Assembly (NCBI RefSeq): GCF_900100155.1 | Contig: NZ_FMTP01000009.1 | Location: 1 to 64,000 of the forward strand | Reading direction: 5' to 3' | Source: Ancylobacter rudongensis | GTDB taxonomy: Bacteria > Pseudomonadota > Alphaproteobacteria > Rhizobiales > Xanthobacteraceae | DNA length: 64,000 bases | In this document: piece after piece, positions 35,505 to 45,006 of the stretch | Position numbering within the stretch: position 1 is the first letter of the stretch | Layout of the letters: each line of letters begins with the position of its first letter | Translations under genes and position numbers: made by a program | Notes under the pieces: model-generated | What the model was told of the DNA's origin: nothing | The model's input: the letters and a program-made list of their open reading frames with translations, nothing else | Databases searched by the model: none

Positions 35505-36293
35505 ATGAAAGCACTGGCCATCGCCGCCACCGGCATGAGCGCGCAACAGACCAATGTCGAGGTGATCGCGAACAATATCGCGAACATCAACACGACCGGC
35601 TTCAAGCGCGCCCGGGCTGAGTTCTCCGACCTGCTCTACCAGGCCGAGCGCGCCCAGGGCGTGCCCAATGTCGATGGCGGCCTGCCGATTCCCGATGGCG
35701 CGCTCGTCGGCCTCGGCGTGCGGACGGTGGGCGTGCGCAACCTGCATATGCAGGGGCCGCTCGCCCAGACCGGCAATCCGCTCGACATGGCGATCAACGG
35801 GCGCGGCTGGTTCCAGATCACCGGCCCGACCGGCGAGACGCTCTATACGCGGGCCGGCTCGTTCAGTAAGGGGCCCAATGGCGAGCTCGTCACCAATGAC
35901 GGCTATGTCGTGCAGCCGGCGATCACCTTTCCCAATGACGTCACCGAGATCGTCATCAACGAGACCGGCAACGTCTACGCCAAGACGCCGGGCCAGCCTG
36001 ATCCGCAGCTGCTCGGCCAACTCGGCCTCGCCAATTTCGCCAATGATGGCGGCCTGGAGCCGATCGGCAATAATCTCTATCGCGAGACCGCCGCCTCGGG
36101 CCAGCCTGTGACCGGCGTGGCGGGCGATGCCGGCTTCGGCAAGATCCACCAGGGCTATCTCGAAGGGTCCAATGTGGACCCGGTCAAGGAGATCACCGAG
36201 CTGATCTCGGCGCAGCGCGCCTATGAGATGAACTCCAAGGTGATCCAGGCGGCCGACGAGATGGCGGCGACGGTTGCCAAGGGCATCCGCTAG
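35505..36293 (+). CDS. flgG: Flagellar distal rod protein FlgG
   Basis: This 262-aa distal rod protein starts [20 protein letters not shown] with [20 protein letters not shown]. It ends with [30 protein letters not shown], the canonical FlgG form and length. It leads flgG-flgA-flgI-motE-flgH-fliL-fliP, all closely spaced or overlapping. Confidence 0.97.
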   Translation: MKALAIAATGMSAQQTNVEVIANNIANINTTGFKRARAEFSDLLYQAERAQGVPNVDGGLPIPDGALVGLGVRTVGVRNLHMQGPLAQTGNPLDMAINGRGWFQITGPTGETLYTRAGSFSKGPNGELVTNDGYVVQPAITFPNDVTEIVINETGNVYAKTPGQPDPQLLGQLGLANFANDGGLEPIGNNLYRETAASGQPVTGVAGDAGFGKIHQGYLEGSNVDPVKEITELISAQRAYEMNSKVIQAADEMAATVAKGIR

Positions 36294-36307
36294 AAAGGAC
36301 ATCTTCC

Positions 36308-36877
36308 ATGCTTCGGCTGCTGCCGGGGGCGGCTCTCGCCCTTGCCCTTTCGTGCGCGCCGCTGCTGGCGCAGGCGCCGTCCGCTGCCCGCCAGCGGCCG
36401 ATCGCCGACACGGTGTCGAGCGCCGCCCCCGCGCCGGTGCCGGCGCCGGTCCCGGCCGCGCCGCCCGCGGTGGTCGCCGCGCCGGCGCAGATCAGCCTGC
36501 CGGTTGCCGCGACCAATATCGCGCCGGGGGAGACGATCACCGCCAGCATGCTGGACGAACGCGTCTTCCCGGCCGCAACGGCCAGTCAGCATCCGGTGGC
36601 GGTCAATCAGGGACAGCTCGTCGGCAAGGTGGCGCGCCGCCTGCTGGTGGCGGGCAACACCATCCCGGTCTCCGCCGTCGCCGAGGCGCAGCTCGTCACC
36701 CGCGGCGTCGCCACCGAGCTGCGCTTCGAGCACGAAGGGCTCAGCATTCGCGCGCTCGGCGTGCCGCTGGAATCGGGCGTGCTCGGCGCCCTAGTGAAGC
36801 TCAAGAACGCCGATAGCGGCAAGATCGTCGCCGGCGTGGTGCAGGCCGACGGCTCGGTCAAGGTGAGCGTGCAATGA
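36308..36877 (+). CDS. flgA: P-ring assembly chaperone FlgA
   Basis: This 189-aa periplasmic protein has a signal peptide (about 1-22, ending LLAQA), a Pro/Ala linker and a SAF domain (ATNIAPGETITASMLDERVFPA). A C-terminal domain follows, with VKLKNADSGKIVAGVVQADGSVKV. It assists FlgI polymerisation. It overlaps flgI by 4 nt. Confidence 0.93.
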   Translation: MLRLLPGAALALALSCAPLLAQAPSAARQRPIADTVSSAAPAPVPAPVPAAPPAVVAAPAQISLPVAATNIAPGETITASMLDERVFPAATASQHPVAVNQGQLVGKVARRLLVAGNTIPVSAVAEAQLVTRGVATELRFEHEGLSIRALGVPLESGVLGALVKLKNADSGKIVAGVVQADGSVKVSVQ

Positions 36878-38046
36878 AGGGCGGGATGGCACGGCGCGGT
36901 CTTCTCGGGCGCGGGATCGTCGGGCGTGGTTTCGGCGCCTTCGTGATGCTGCTGGCGCTGGCGCCGAGCGGCGAGGCGGCGAACCGCATCAAGGATATTT
37001 CCAGCGTGCAGGGCGTGCGCGACAACCAGCTCATCGGCTATGGCCTCGTCATCGGCCTGCAGGGCACGGGCGACACGCTGCGCAACTCGCCGTTCACCGA
37101 GCAGGCCATGCAGTCCATGCTCGACCGGCTGGGGATCAGCACGCGCGGCGTGCCGCTGCGCTCGCGCAATGTCGCGGCGGTGGCGGTCACCGCCAATCTG
37201 CCGTCCTTTGCCGGGGTCGGCGGGCGCATCGACGTCAACGTCGCTTCGATGGGCGACGCGACCTCGCTCAAGGGCGGCACGCTGCTCATCACCCCGCTCA
37301 ACAGCGCCGATGGCCAGACCTACGCGGTCGCCCAGGGTCAGCTCGCCGTTACCGGCTACACCGCCGCCGGCGAGGCCGAGAGCGTGACCCAGGGCGTGCC
37401 GACCGCCGCGCGCATTCCCAATGGCGCGCTGGTGGAAAAGCCGGCGCCCGGGGAGCTGGCGGAACTGCCGCATTACGTGCTGGAACTCAGCAATCCCGAT
37501 TTCGCCACCGCCGCCCGCGTGGCCGACGTGATCAATGCGCGGTTCGGCAATATCACGACCGACAATGGCAAGATCGGCGGCCCGGTGCGGCCGATCGCGA
37601 TGGCGCGCGACCAGCGCTCGGTTGTGGTGCAGCGCCCCCCGCGCATCAGTGCCGCCCGCTTTCTCGCCATGGTCGGCGATCTGGCGGTGGAGACCGACGC
37701 CCCGGCCCGCGTGGTCGTCGACCAGCGCTCCGGCACGGTGGTGATCGGGCGCAACGTCAAGATTTCCACCGTCGCCGTCACCCAGGGCAACCTGACCGTG
37801 CGCGTCACCGAGACGCCGCAGGTCTCCCAGCCCGCCCCCTTCTCCTATGGCGAGACGGTGGTGGTGCCCAACACCGAGGTGCAGGTCGAGCAGGATGGCG
37901 GCTACCTCTCGGTGGTGCGCGGTCCCGATCTCGACACCCTCGTGCAAGGTCTGAACCGTATGGGAATGAGGCCCACGGACATCATCTCCGTCCTTCAGGC
38001 GATCAAGACAGCCGGTGCCCTGCAGGCCGAGCTCGTCATCCAGTAA
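36874..38046 (+). CDS. flgI: Flagellar P-ring protein FlgI
   Basis: This 390-aa periplasmic protein has a signal peptide ending near GEAA. The mature start NRIKDISSVQGVRDNQLIGYGLVIGLQGTGD is the FlgI signature, and it ends with GMRPTDIISVLQAIKTAGALQAELVIQ. Two in-frame ATGs lie within 5 codons; the first overlaps flgA. It forms the bushing around the rod in peptidoglycan. Confidence 0.97.
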   Translation: MKGGMARRGLLGRGIVGRGFGAFVMLLALAPSGEAANRIKDISSVQGVRDNQLIGYGLVIGLQGTGDTLRNSPFTEQAMQSMLDRLGISTRGVPLRSRNVAAVAVTANLPSFAGVGGRIDVNVASMGDATSLKGGTLLITPLNSADGQTYAVAQGQLAVTGYTAAGEAESVTQGVPTAARIPNGALVEKPAPGELAELPHYVLELSNPDFATAARVADVINARFGNITTDNGKIGGPVRPIAMARDQRSVVVQRPPRISAARFLAMVGDLAVETDAPARVVVDQRSGTVVIGRNVKISTVAVTQGNLTVRVTETPQVSQPAPFSYGETVVVPNTEVQVEQDGGYLSVVRGPDLDTLVQGLNRMGMRPTDIISVLQAIKTAGALQAELVIQ

Positions 38047-38087
38047 TCGGCGCTCCGCAGGCGCCACCGGCCCGGGGGATTTCCCGC

Positions 38088-38843
38088 ATGAGCATGATAC
38101 TGGTCTTCTCGCATCTGGCGGCCCTTACGGTGGGCGGCCTGCTCGGCCTGCTCTCCGCCGCTCTCTGCTTTGCCGCGCGCGACAGCGAGCCCAAGGGAGA
38201 GGACGAGGAGGACGAGGAAACCGCGCGCCAGCCACCTCCGGTCCTGCGTTCGCCGGCGCCGCGCCGCGACTGGAGCGAACGCGCGGTGAAGGCGTCGGTC
38301 ATCGTGGCGCTCACCCTGGGCACCACCTTTCTCGGCGTGCTGAGCCTGCGCGCCGAGACGGCGCCGTCGGCGCCTGCCGCCGACGCGGCCGAAGCCCGCC
38401 CGGTTGCCAGGCGCCCGGCGCCCGCCGCGCCCCGTGGCGACAATGCCGACCAATATTGCCAGGGCATGATCGATGCGGTGCGGGACGCCCGTTTCGCCCG
38501 CCAGAAGGAGGCGCTTGCCGCCCTGGAGAAGGAGATCGAGGAGCGGATCGCGGCGCTGGAGGCCAAGCGCGCCGAATATGAGAAGTGGCTCACGCGGCGC
38601 GAGGATTTCCTCAACAAGGCCGATAGCGCGGTGATCGCCGTGATCTCGCAGATGCGGCCCGACGCGGCCGCCGCGCAGCTCACCATCATGAACGATGATC
38701 CCGCCGCGGCCATCCTCGCCAAGCTCAATTCCCGCGTTGCCAGCGCGATCCTCAACGAGATGGAGCCGGCCCGCGCCGCCCGGCTCACCGGCGTGATGGT
38801 GGGCATCGCCAGGCGCACGGCACCGGATGGAAAATCATCGTGA
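38088..38843 (+). CDS. motE: MotE-family motility protein
   Basis: This 251-aa protein has an N-terminal membrane helix, an acidic cytoplasmic loop, a second helix (about 75-95) and a periplasmic C-terminal part. That part is a long coiled coil (EALAALEKEIEERIAALEAKRAEYEKWL) followed by an MgtE_N-like fold (PDAAAAQLTIMNDDPAAAILAKLNSRVASAILNEM). In Sinorhizobium MotE is a periplasmic chaperone for MotC. It is flanked by flgI and flgH, as in other Rhizobiales. It overlaps flgH by 4 nt (GTGA). Confidence 0.85.
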   Translation: MSMILVFSHLAALTVGGLLGLLSAALCFAARDSEPKGEDEEDEETARQPPPVLRSPAPRRDWSERAVKASVIVALTLGTTFLGVLSLRAETAPSAPAADAAEARPVARRPAPAAPRGDNADQYCQGMIDAVRDARFARQKEALAALEKEIEERIAALEAKRAEYEKWLTRREDFLNKADSAVIAVISQMRPDAAAAQLTIMNDDPAAAILAKLNSRVASAILNEMEPARAARLTGVMVGIARRTAPDGKSS

Positions 38844-39589
38844 CACGCACCCGCCCGACGCTCACCCGACGGCTGCCTTTGCCGCTCGCCCTGCCGCTGC
38901 TCGCGCTTGCCCTTGGCGGTTGCCAGAAGACCTATGACAGCCTGGCCTTCGGGCCGAGCCTGACGCCGGTCGGCTCGGGCATCACCCAGCGGACCGACCC
39001 GATTCCGATGGCGTTTCCGCCGCCGCCGACCCGCAGCTTCGCCTCGACCTGGGACCAGGGCACGCAGAGCCTCTACCGCAGCATCCGCGCCAGCAAGGTC
39101 GGCGACGTGGTGACGGTCACCATCGCCATGAACGACAAGGCGCAGTTCGACAACCAGACCGACCGCTCGCGCAAATCGGCGCAGCAGGCCGGACTCGATG
39201 TCGCCGTCGCCGCCGAAGGCTTCGGCTGGAGCGGCGCGGCCGGCTCGGCCACGGGCGATCTCACCATGAATTCCGACACCGCCGCCAAGGGCAAGGGCTC
39301 GATCGACCGTTCCGAGAAGCTCCAGCTCCAGGTCGCCGCCGTCGTCACCGAGGTGATGCCCAATGGCAATCTCATGATCAGCGGCTCACAGGAAATCCTC
39401 GTCAATTACGAGGTGCGCGTGCTCAACGTCGCCGGCATGGTCAACCCGCTCGATATTTCGGGCCGCAACCTGATCTCCTACGACAAGATCGCCGAGGCCC
39501 GGATTTCCTACGGTGGACGCGGCCGGCTCATGGATGTGCAGCAGCCCGCCTGGGGCCAGCGCATCTATGACGTCGTGGCTCCGTTCTGA
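38840..39589 (+). CDS. flgH: Flagellar L-ring lipoprotein FlgH
   Basis: This 249-aa outer-membrane lipoprotein begins with GTG overlapping the motE stop. Its signal peptide ends in the lipobox LGGC (Cys about 28). The L-ring signature is present: IRASKVGDVVTVTIAMNDKA, then NGNLMISGSQEILVNYEVRVLNVAGMV and ISYDKIAEARISYGGRG. Length is normal. Confidence 0.97.
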   Translation: MTRTRPTLTRRLPLPLALPLLALALGGCQKTYDSLAFGPSLTPVGSGITQRTDPIPMAFPPPPTRSFASTWDQGTQSLYRSIRASKVGDVVTVTIAMNDKAQFDNQTDRSRKSAQQAGLDVAVAAEGFGWSGAAGSATGDLTMNSDTAAKGKGSIDRSEKLQLQVAAVVTEVMPNGNLMISGSQEILVNYEVRVLNVAGMVNPLDISGRNLISYDKIAEARISYGGRGRLMDVQQPAWGQRIYDVVAPF

Positions 39590-39600
39590 GGCGCGCGACC

Positions 39601-40113
39601 ATGGCCTCGAAAGAACTGCCGGCCGACAAGAGCGGCAAAAGCGACGACAAGAAGGGCGGCGGGCTGATCCTGCCGCTCGCCATCCTCACTCTGCTTGCCG
39701 CCGGCACGGGCGCCGGGCTCGGCATCCAGCTCGCCTCCAGCGTCGAGAAGGTGGTGAGCGAGAAGGCCAAGGAAAAGCCGCCCGAGCCCGATTCCCCGCC
39801 ACTGCGCTATGCCAGCACCGACACGGTGATGGAGCCGCTGAAGCCGATCGTCGCCAATCTGGCCGCGCCCTCGAAGACCTTCATCCGCATCGAGGCGTCG
39901 ATCATCTTCAAGAACGGGGCGCTGGCTGACCCGAAGATCGCCGCCGCGCAGATCCGCGACGACATTATGGGCTATCTGCGCACCCTGTCGCTCAGCCAGC
40001 TGGAAGGGGCGAGCGGCCTGCTGCACCTGCGCGAGGACCTGGACGAGCGGGCCCGGCTGCGCACCGAGGGCCACATCGACGAGCTCGTCATCGAGACGCT
40101 GGTGGTGCAATGA
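39601..40113 (+). CDS. fliL: Flagellar basal body-associated protein FliL
   Basis: This 170-aa protein has a Lys/Asp-rich cytoplasmic N-terminus, one membrane helix (about 22-44) and a periplasmic stomatin-like domain. The domain contains KPIVANLAAPSKTFIRIEASIIF and DDIMGYLRTLSLSQLEGASGL. It supports stator function. It overlaps fliP by 4 nt. Confidence 0.93.
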   Translation: MASKELPADKSGKSDDKKGGGLILPLAILTLLAAGTGAGLGIQLASSVEKVVSEKAKEKPPEPDSPPLRYASTDTVMEPLKPIVANLAAPSKTFIRIEASIIFKNGALADPKIAAAQIRDDIMGYLRTLSLSQLEGASGLLHLREDLDERARLRTEGHIDELVIETLVVQ

Positions 40114-40886
40114 GCGCGCGCTCCCGCCTTCCCCTGGCGGCTGGCCTTGCCGCCGCCGCCTTCCTCGCCGGCGGCCTGTTCGCCGCCCCAGCCTTCGCCC
40201 AGTCGGTGCCGGCGCTGACTGATCTGCTCCAGCAGTCCGGCGGCGCGGCCGCGAGCGGGCGCATCGTGCAGATGATCGCGCTGCTGACCGTGCTGTCGGT
40301 GGCGCCGGGCCTGCTGATCACCGTCACCTGCTTCACGCGCATCGTCATCGCGCTGTCCTTCCTGCGCTCGGGTCTCGGCCTGCAATCGACGCCGGCCAAT
40401 CTGGTGCTGATCTCGCTGGCGCTGTTCATGACCTTCTATGTCATGGGCCCGACCTTCGATCGGGCCTGGCAGCAGGGCATCCAGCCGCTGACCGAGAACA
40501 AGATCTCCGAGGAGGAGGCGCTGGCGCGCGTCGCCGCGCCGTTCCACGACTTCATGATGTCGCAGGTGCGCCCGAAGGACCTGCAGACCTTCGCCGACCT
40601 CGCCGCCGCCAACGGCCAGGCCCCGGCGGAGAACGAGGAGAAGGTGTCGCTGCGCATCCTCATCCCGGCCTTCATGATCTCCGAGCTGCGGCGCGGCTTC
40701 GAGATCGGCTTCCTGATCATGCTGCCCTTCCTGATCATCGACATGATCGTGGCGACGTTGGTCATGTCGATGGGCATGATGATGATGCCACCTGTTGTCA
40801 TCGCCCTGCCGTTCAAGATCCTGTTCTTTATTCTGATCGACGGCTGGAATCTTCTGGTGGGCGGGCTTGTGCGCTCCTTCTACTGA
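40110..40886 (+). CDS. fliP: Flagellar export gate protein FliP
   Basis: This 258-aa gate protein has a cleavable signal peptide, as FliP usually does, and four membrane helices. Conserved segments are TCFTRIVIALSFLRSGLGLQ, ILIPAFMISELRRGFEIGF and VIALPFKILFFILIDGWNLL. It is the last gene of the flgG operon. fliO was not found. Confidence 0.97.
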   Translation: MSARSRLPLAAGLAAAAFLAGGLFAAPAFAQSVPALTDLLQQSGGAAASGRIVQMIALLTVLSVAPGLLITVTCFTRIVIALSFLRSGLGLQSTPANLVLISLALFMTFYVMGPTFDRAWQQGIQPLTENKISEEEALARVAAPFHDFMMSQVRPKDLQTFADLAAANGQAPAENEEKVSLRILIPAFMISELRRGFEIGFLIMLPFLIIDMIVATLVMSMGMMMMPPVVIALPFKILFFILIDGWNLLVGGLVRSFY

Positions 40887-40990
40887 TAACTTTCCTTTAG
40901 CGATCATGCGGGGCGGTGCGCGCGAGCGGGCCGCCCCGCAGGCGTTTTGCCGGCTACTTGTATCAAGTCCGGCGGGTCTCGCGCCGGATG

Positions 40991-41005
40991 CAAGCCTCGC
41001 GCAAG
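40991..41005 (+). promoter_or_regulatory. Candidate flagellar motif upstream of the flagellin gene
   Basis: CAAGCCTCGCGCAAG followed by CAAGCGATGCGAGG matches the motA/flgB motif core but lies 174 nt before the flagellin ATG, implying a long mRNA leader. A long leader would suit post-transcriptional control by FlbT. Confidence 0.5.
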
Positions 41006-41179
41006 CAAGCGATGCGAGGGTGTGTGCATGGCAGATTGATTGCCGGCCCCGGTCGGGCCGGCACGCGGATCGAACGCCCTAGGGCGCGATCATCAAAGGC
41101 ATGATGCCGCCTCTGCCATGCCGGTGTAAGCCCGGTATGTCCCGTGAAAAAACTCACACCAACTCAAGGGACATTTCCT

Positions 41180-42433
41180 ATGACCAGCCTGATGACCAAC
41201 ACGTCCTCCATGGTCGCCCTGCAGACCCTGCGGACCATTAACTCGAACCTCGACCAGACCAATAACCGCGTCTCTACCGGCCTGCGCGTCAACTCGGCGT
41301 CGGACAACGCGGCTTACTGGTCGATCGCCACGACGACCCGCTCCGACAACGGCGCGCTCGGCGCGGTGAAGGACTCGCTCGGCCTCGCGAAGTCTTCCGT
41401 CGATACCGTCAATACCGGTCTCGACACGGTTCGCAACGCGCTGCAGAAGGTCAAGGAAAAGCTGATCACGGCCGCCTCTCCGGATGCCGACCGTGCCAAG
41501 CTTCAGACCGAAATCGGCAGCCTGCTCAGCGCTCTGAAGAACAACGCCGAGAGCACGGTCATTTCCGGCAGCAACTGGCTGTCGGTGGATTCGAGCGAAG
41601 CCAACTACAATGCCACCAAGGCGGTTGTCGCCTCGTTCTCCCGCACTGGCGATTCGGTGCAGGTCGACACGATCGACATCGACACCAGCACCTTCAAGCT
41701 GCTGGACAAGAACGCCACGGTGCATACGGCCGTTGACGCGGCGGTGACCACCTCGTCGGCGACCTACGCCACCGCGAAGACCACGGCGGAAACGGCCTAC
41801 ACCACCGCCAGCACTGCGGCGACCACTGCCTACGACACGGCGATCGGCACTGCCGATACCACGTTCGCCGGCAGCGCCATGGATGCCGCGGCCGTTGCAG
41901 CCCGTGACGCCGCCTATGCGACGGCCACCAACACCCGCGATGCCGCCATCGCGACCGCCGATACGGCGAAGACCACCGCCCTCGACGGCGCCGTGCTGGC
42001 CCTGTCCAACTCGCTGGATGCGTCCGGTACCGACAGCCTCGGTATCCTCGACAAGTCCCGCGTCGCGGCCACTGCCAACGGCACGGCCACGGTCAGCTCC
42101 ATCATGGATATCGACATCTCCGGGCTGACCTCCAGCCAGGACGACCTCGACCAGATCGCGAACTACACCTCGATCGTCGATGCCGCCCTGACCGACCTGA
42201 CCGATGCGTCGACGAGCCTCGGCTCGACTGCCAGCCGCATCGAATCGCAGACCAACTTCGTCCAGGCGTTGCAGGACGCCAACAACCGCGCGATCGGCGC
42301 GCTCGTCGATGCGAACATGGAAGAGGAGTCGACCAAGCTGAAGGCGCTGCAGACCCAGCAGCAGCTCGCCGTTCAGTCGCTTGGTATCGCCAATTCCAGC
42401 TCGCAGAGCGTGCTCAGCCTGTTCCGCGGCTGA
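41180..42433 (+). CDS. Flagellin with Ala/Thr-rich central insertion
   Basis: The ATG at 41180 follows AAGGGA and gives MTSLMTNTSSMVALQTLRTI, the rhizobial flagellin start. The 417-aa product has conserved N-terminal (1-145) and C-terminal (about 330-417, ending VLSLFRG) D0/D1 coiled coils. Between them, residues about 183-275 are almost wholly Ala, Thr and Asp with helical periodicity (for example TAETAYTTASTAATTAYDTA). It is the only flagellin in the window, set between fliP and fliF with its own terminator. No FliS or FliD is nearby; FlaF and FlbT probably serve it. Confidence 0.95.
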   Translation: MTSLMTNTSSMVALQTLRTINSNLDQTNNRVSTGLRVNSASDNAAYWSIATTTRSDNGALGAVKDSLGLAKSSVDTVNTGLDTVRNALQKVKEKLITAASPDADRAKLQTEIGSLLSALKNNAESTVISGSNWLSVDSSEANYNATKAVVASFSRTGDSVQVDTIDIDTSTFKLLDKNATVHTAVDAAVTTSSATYATAKTTAETAYTTASTAATTAYDTAIGTADTTFAGSAMDAAAVAARDAAYATATNTRDAAIATADTAKTTALDGAVLALSNSLDASGTDSLGILDKSRVAATANGTATVSSIMDIDISGLTSSQDDLDQIANYTSIVDAALTDLTDASTSLGSTASRIESQTNFVQALQDANNRAIGALVDANMEEESTKLKALQTQQQLAVQSLGIANSSSQSVLSLFRG

Positions 42434-42491
42434 TCCTACCGGGCTCGCGCCCGGTTCCGCCTACCCCGCCGCCGTATTCTACGGCGCCCTT

Positions 42492-42529
42492 GGCCACGCT
42501 TCTCCCCCGGAAGCGTGGCCTTCTTTTTT
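42492..42529 (+). terminator. Terminator of the flagellin gene
   Basis: A 10-bp perfect stem (42492-42501 with 42511-42520, GGCCACGCTT / AAGCGTGGCC) is followed by TTCTTTTTTC. It is a strong intrinsic terminator 58 nt past the flagellin stop. Confidence 0.95.
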
Positions 42530-42664
42530 CCCGCGGCCGCCCGCGCAACGCTCAGGCAAGCTCGCCACCGCACTCTCCCTCCGGCGGAACGGTCCTGTCC
42601 TCTCAGGCCGACCCCGCGCGGCCCGCGCAAAGGGCATGTCGGATTCTAGGGAGCGGGATGCCAG

Positions 42665-44320
42665 ATGTTCGCAAGCCAGCAGCTCGATATGCTTCTTGGC
42701 AATCTGCGGCAGCTCGGCGCCCGCCGCCTGGTCGCGCTGGCGATGATCGGGCTGGCGGTCCTGGCGGCCATCGGCCTCGGCGCCTTCTTCCTCAGCCGCC
42801 CGACCAGCGAAACGCTCTACGCCAATCTCAGCCGCGAGGACGTGACCCGTATTGGCGGGGCACTGAAGGATGCCGGCATTTCCTTTGACGTGAACTCCGA
42901 CGGCACGGCGGTGCTGGTCGCTCCCGCCGACACCGCGCGGGCGCGCATGCAGCTGGCCGAGAAGGGCCTGCCGCAAAGTTCGAGCTCTGGCTATGAGCTG
43001 TTCAACGAGGTGAATTCGCTCGGCCTCACCTCCTTCATGCAGGAGGTGACGAAGGTGCGCGCGCTCGAAGGCGAGCTGGCCCGCACCATTCAGACCATGA
43101 AGGGGATCAAAGCGGCGCGGGTGCACATCGTGCTGCCCGACCGCAGCTCCTTCCGCAAGGACCAGCAGAGCGCCTCCGCCTCGGTGGTGATCCGTACCGA
43201 GAGTGCGGTGGATGGCTCCTCGGCCGAAGCGATCCGCCATCTCGTCGCCGCTGCCCTGCCGGGCATGAAGATCGACGCCGTTACCGTTCTGAACACCGAA
43301 GGCGCCATCCTCGCCTCCGGCGACGACCCGGCCAATGCCTCCTCCGGCAAGAAGGCGATGCTGCAGGACCAGATGAACCGGGAGACCGAGGCGAAGATCC
43401 GCCGGGCGCTGACGCCCTATCTCGGCATCGACAATTTCCAGATCAGCGTGACCTCGCGCCTCGATATCGACCGCGTCACCACCAATGAGACGACCTATGA
43501 TCCCGGCTCCAAGACCGAGCGCTCGGTGCGCGTGGTCAAGGAGACCGGCACCTCGCAGAACCGCGCCAAGCAGGCCGCCGCCGGCGTGCAGCAGAACATC
43601 CCCGCCCAGGATGCCGGCGGCGATGCCGGCGTCGCCTCCAATGAGGAGAACAGCCGCCGCGAGGAACTGACCAATTTCGAGATTTCCTCGCGCAGCACCG
43701 AGACGGTGCGCGAGGGCTTCACGGTGCAGAACCTGTCGATCGCCATCCTGGTCAACCGGGCACGCCTGGCGCCGCCGGCCGATGCCGATGCCGGTGCCGA
43801 TGCGGCCGTTCCGCTGGAGACGCAGATCTACGAGATCGAGCAGCTCGCCGCCGCCGCCGCCGGCTTCGACAAGGAGCGTGGCGACAAGTTGAAAGTCTCG
43901 GCGGTCGGCTTCGCCGATGGCAATGGCGAACTCGATGCCATTCCGGCGCTGCCCTGGTCGGAGGTGCTGATGCGCCAGGCCGGCACGCTGGTGAACGCCG
44001 CCACCATCCTGATCGTCGCCGTGCTGCTGATCTGGTTCGGACTGCGCCCCGCCGTCCGGGCGATCGTCGCCCGGCCCGACGACGCGGAACTGATCGAGAC
44101 CAGCATGCTTTCCGGCCCCGGCGGCGCGGTGGGCGAACTGACCGGCCCCGACGGCAGCGTGATGCCGCCCGGGGTGACGGAGCCGGTCAGCCTGATCGAG
44201 GATCTCACCAGCAAGATGAACCGCTCGCCGCAGAAGCGACTGGAGCAGATCATCGACTTCGATGAGGAGCAGGCCGCCGCCATCCTGCGGCAGTGGCTGC
44301 AGCAGGAAGCGCGCATATGA
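42665..44320 (+). CDS. fliF: Flagellar MS-ring protein FliF
   Basis: This 551-aa protein has TM1 (about 24-44), periplasmic ring-building domains (LARTIQTMKGIKAARVHIVLPDRSSF), a variable region, TM2 (about 440-460) and a cytoplasmic C-terminal FliG-binding tail. It forms the MS ring that seeds basal-body assembly. It heads fliF-fliH-motB-motC-fliK-transglycosylase. A weak CGCGGCCCGCGCAAA motif match lies 34 nt upstream, less convincing than the other sites. Confidence 0.96.
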   Translation: MFASQQLDMLLGNLRQLGARRLVALAMIGLAVLAAIGLGAFFLSRPTSETLYANLSREDVTRIGGALKDAGISFDVNSDGTAVLVAPADTARARMQLAEKGLPQSSSSGYELFNEVNSLGLTSFMQEVTKVRALEGELARTIQTMKGIKAARVHIVLPDRSSFRKDQQSASASVVIRTESAVDGSSAEAIRHLVAAALPGMKIDAVTVLNTEGAILASGDDPANASSGKKAMLQDQMNRETEAKIRRALTPYLGIDNFQISVTSRLDIDRVTTNETTYDPGSKTERSVRVVKETGTSQNRAKQAAAGVQQNIPAQDAGGDAGVASNEENSRREELTNFEISSRSTETVREGFTVQNLSIAILVNRARLAPPADADAGADAAVPLETQIYEIEQLAAAAAGFDKERGDKLKVSAVGFADGNGELDAIPALPWSEVLMRQAGTLVNAATILIVAVLLIWFGLRPAVRAIVARPDDAELIETSMLSGPGGAVGELTGPDGSVMPPGVTEPVSLIEDLTSKMNRSPQKRLEQIIDFDEEQAAAILRQWLQQEARI

Positions 44321-45000
44321 TGCGGGCGCTGATCAGCCATCTCCCGGACTTTTCAACCGCCGCCGCTCGCACGCCGACATGGCCCGTGCTCGGCCCGGCA
44401 GAGGCCGGCCACGCCCTGCTGGCGTCGTCGCCGCCCGGAGCCGCGACGACGGCGCGCGCGACGGTCGCGCCCCCTGTCTCCGCCGCCCCGGCTCTCGACG
44501 TCAACGCGATGCTGCTTGAGGCCGAGGAGGCCGGCCGGCTGGCCGGCGAAGCGGCGGCGCAGGCACGCTTCGACCAGCAGCGGGCCGAGGACGCGGCGCT
44601 GGCGCAGGAGCGACTGGCGCAGGCCCGCGCGGATTGGGCCGAGGCCGAGGGCGAGCCGCTGGCGCGCGCGGTCGCCGAAGGGTTCGAGCGGCTGGGCGAA
44701 GATCTCTCCGCGCGCCTCGGCCGGGTGATCGGGCCGTTTCTGTCCGCCGCCCTGCGCGAGCGCGTGCTCACCGACATGGCGTCGGCGATCACCCGCGCGC
44801 TCGCCGACGGCACGACGCCATTGCTGCGTGTCACCGGCCCCGCCGACCTCGTCGAGGGCCTGCAGGCGCGGATCGATCCGCGCACCCCGGTGTGTTTCGA
44901 GGCCGGCGCGGGCAGCGAGATCGTCGTCACCGCCGGGACGACCACCTTTGAAACACAGCTCCGCGCCTGGGCCGAGCGTCTCGACCTAGCGCGGGAGTAA
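44317..45000 (+). CDS. FliH-like flagellar export protein
   Basis: This 227-aa protein has an N-terminal Ala/Pro-rich stretch, a helical Ala/Glu-rich segment (about 65-110, with AEEAGRLAGEAAAQARFDQQ) that looks like the FliH/YscL stalk, and a C-terminal alpha/beta domain. It overlaps fliF by 4 nt (ATGA). Position after fliF and the stalk pattern support FliH, the FliI regulator, but sequence identity is low and some annotations would leave it hypothetical. Confidence 0.65.
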   Translation: MMRALISHLPDFSTAAARTPTWPVLGPAEAGHALLASSPPGAATTARATVAPPVSAAPALDVNAMLLEAEEAGRLAGEAAAQARFDQQRAEDAALAQERLAQARADWAEAEGEPLARAVAEGFERLGEDLSARLGRVIGPFLSAALRERVLTDMASAITRALADGTTPLLRVTGPADLVEGLQARIDPRTPVCFEAGAGSEIVVTAGTTTFETQLRAWAERLDLARE

Positions 45001-45006
45001 GCGACG

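Noticed and set aside
42617-42631. Motif copy upstream of fliF
   Set aside because: CGCGGCCCGCGCAAA matches only about 10 of 15 positions and is 34 nt from the start, not 43-44, so I did not list it as a site.
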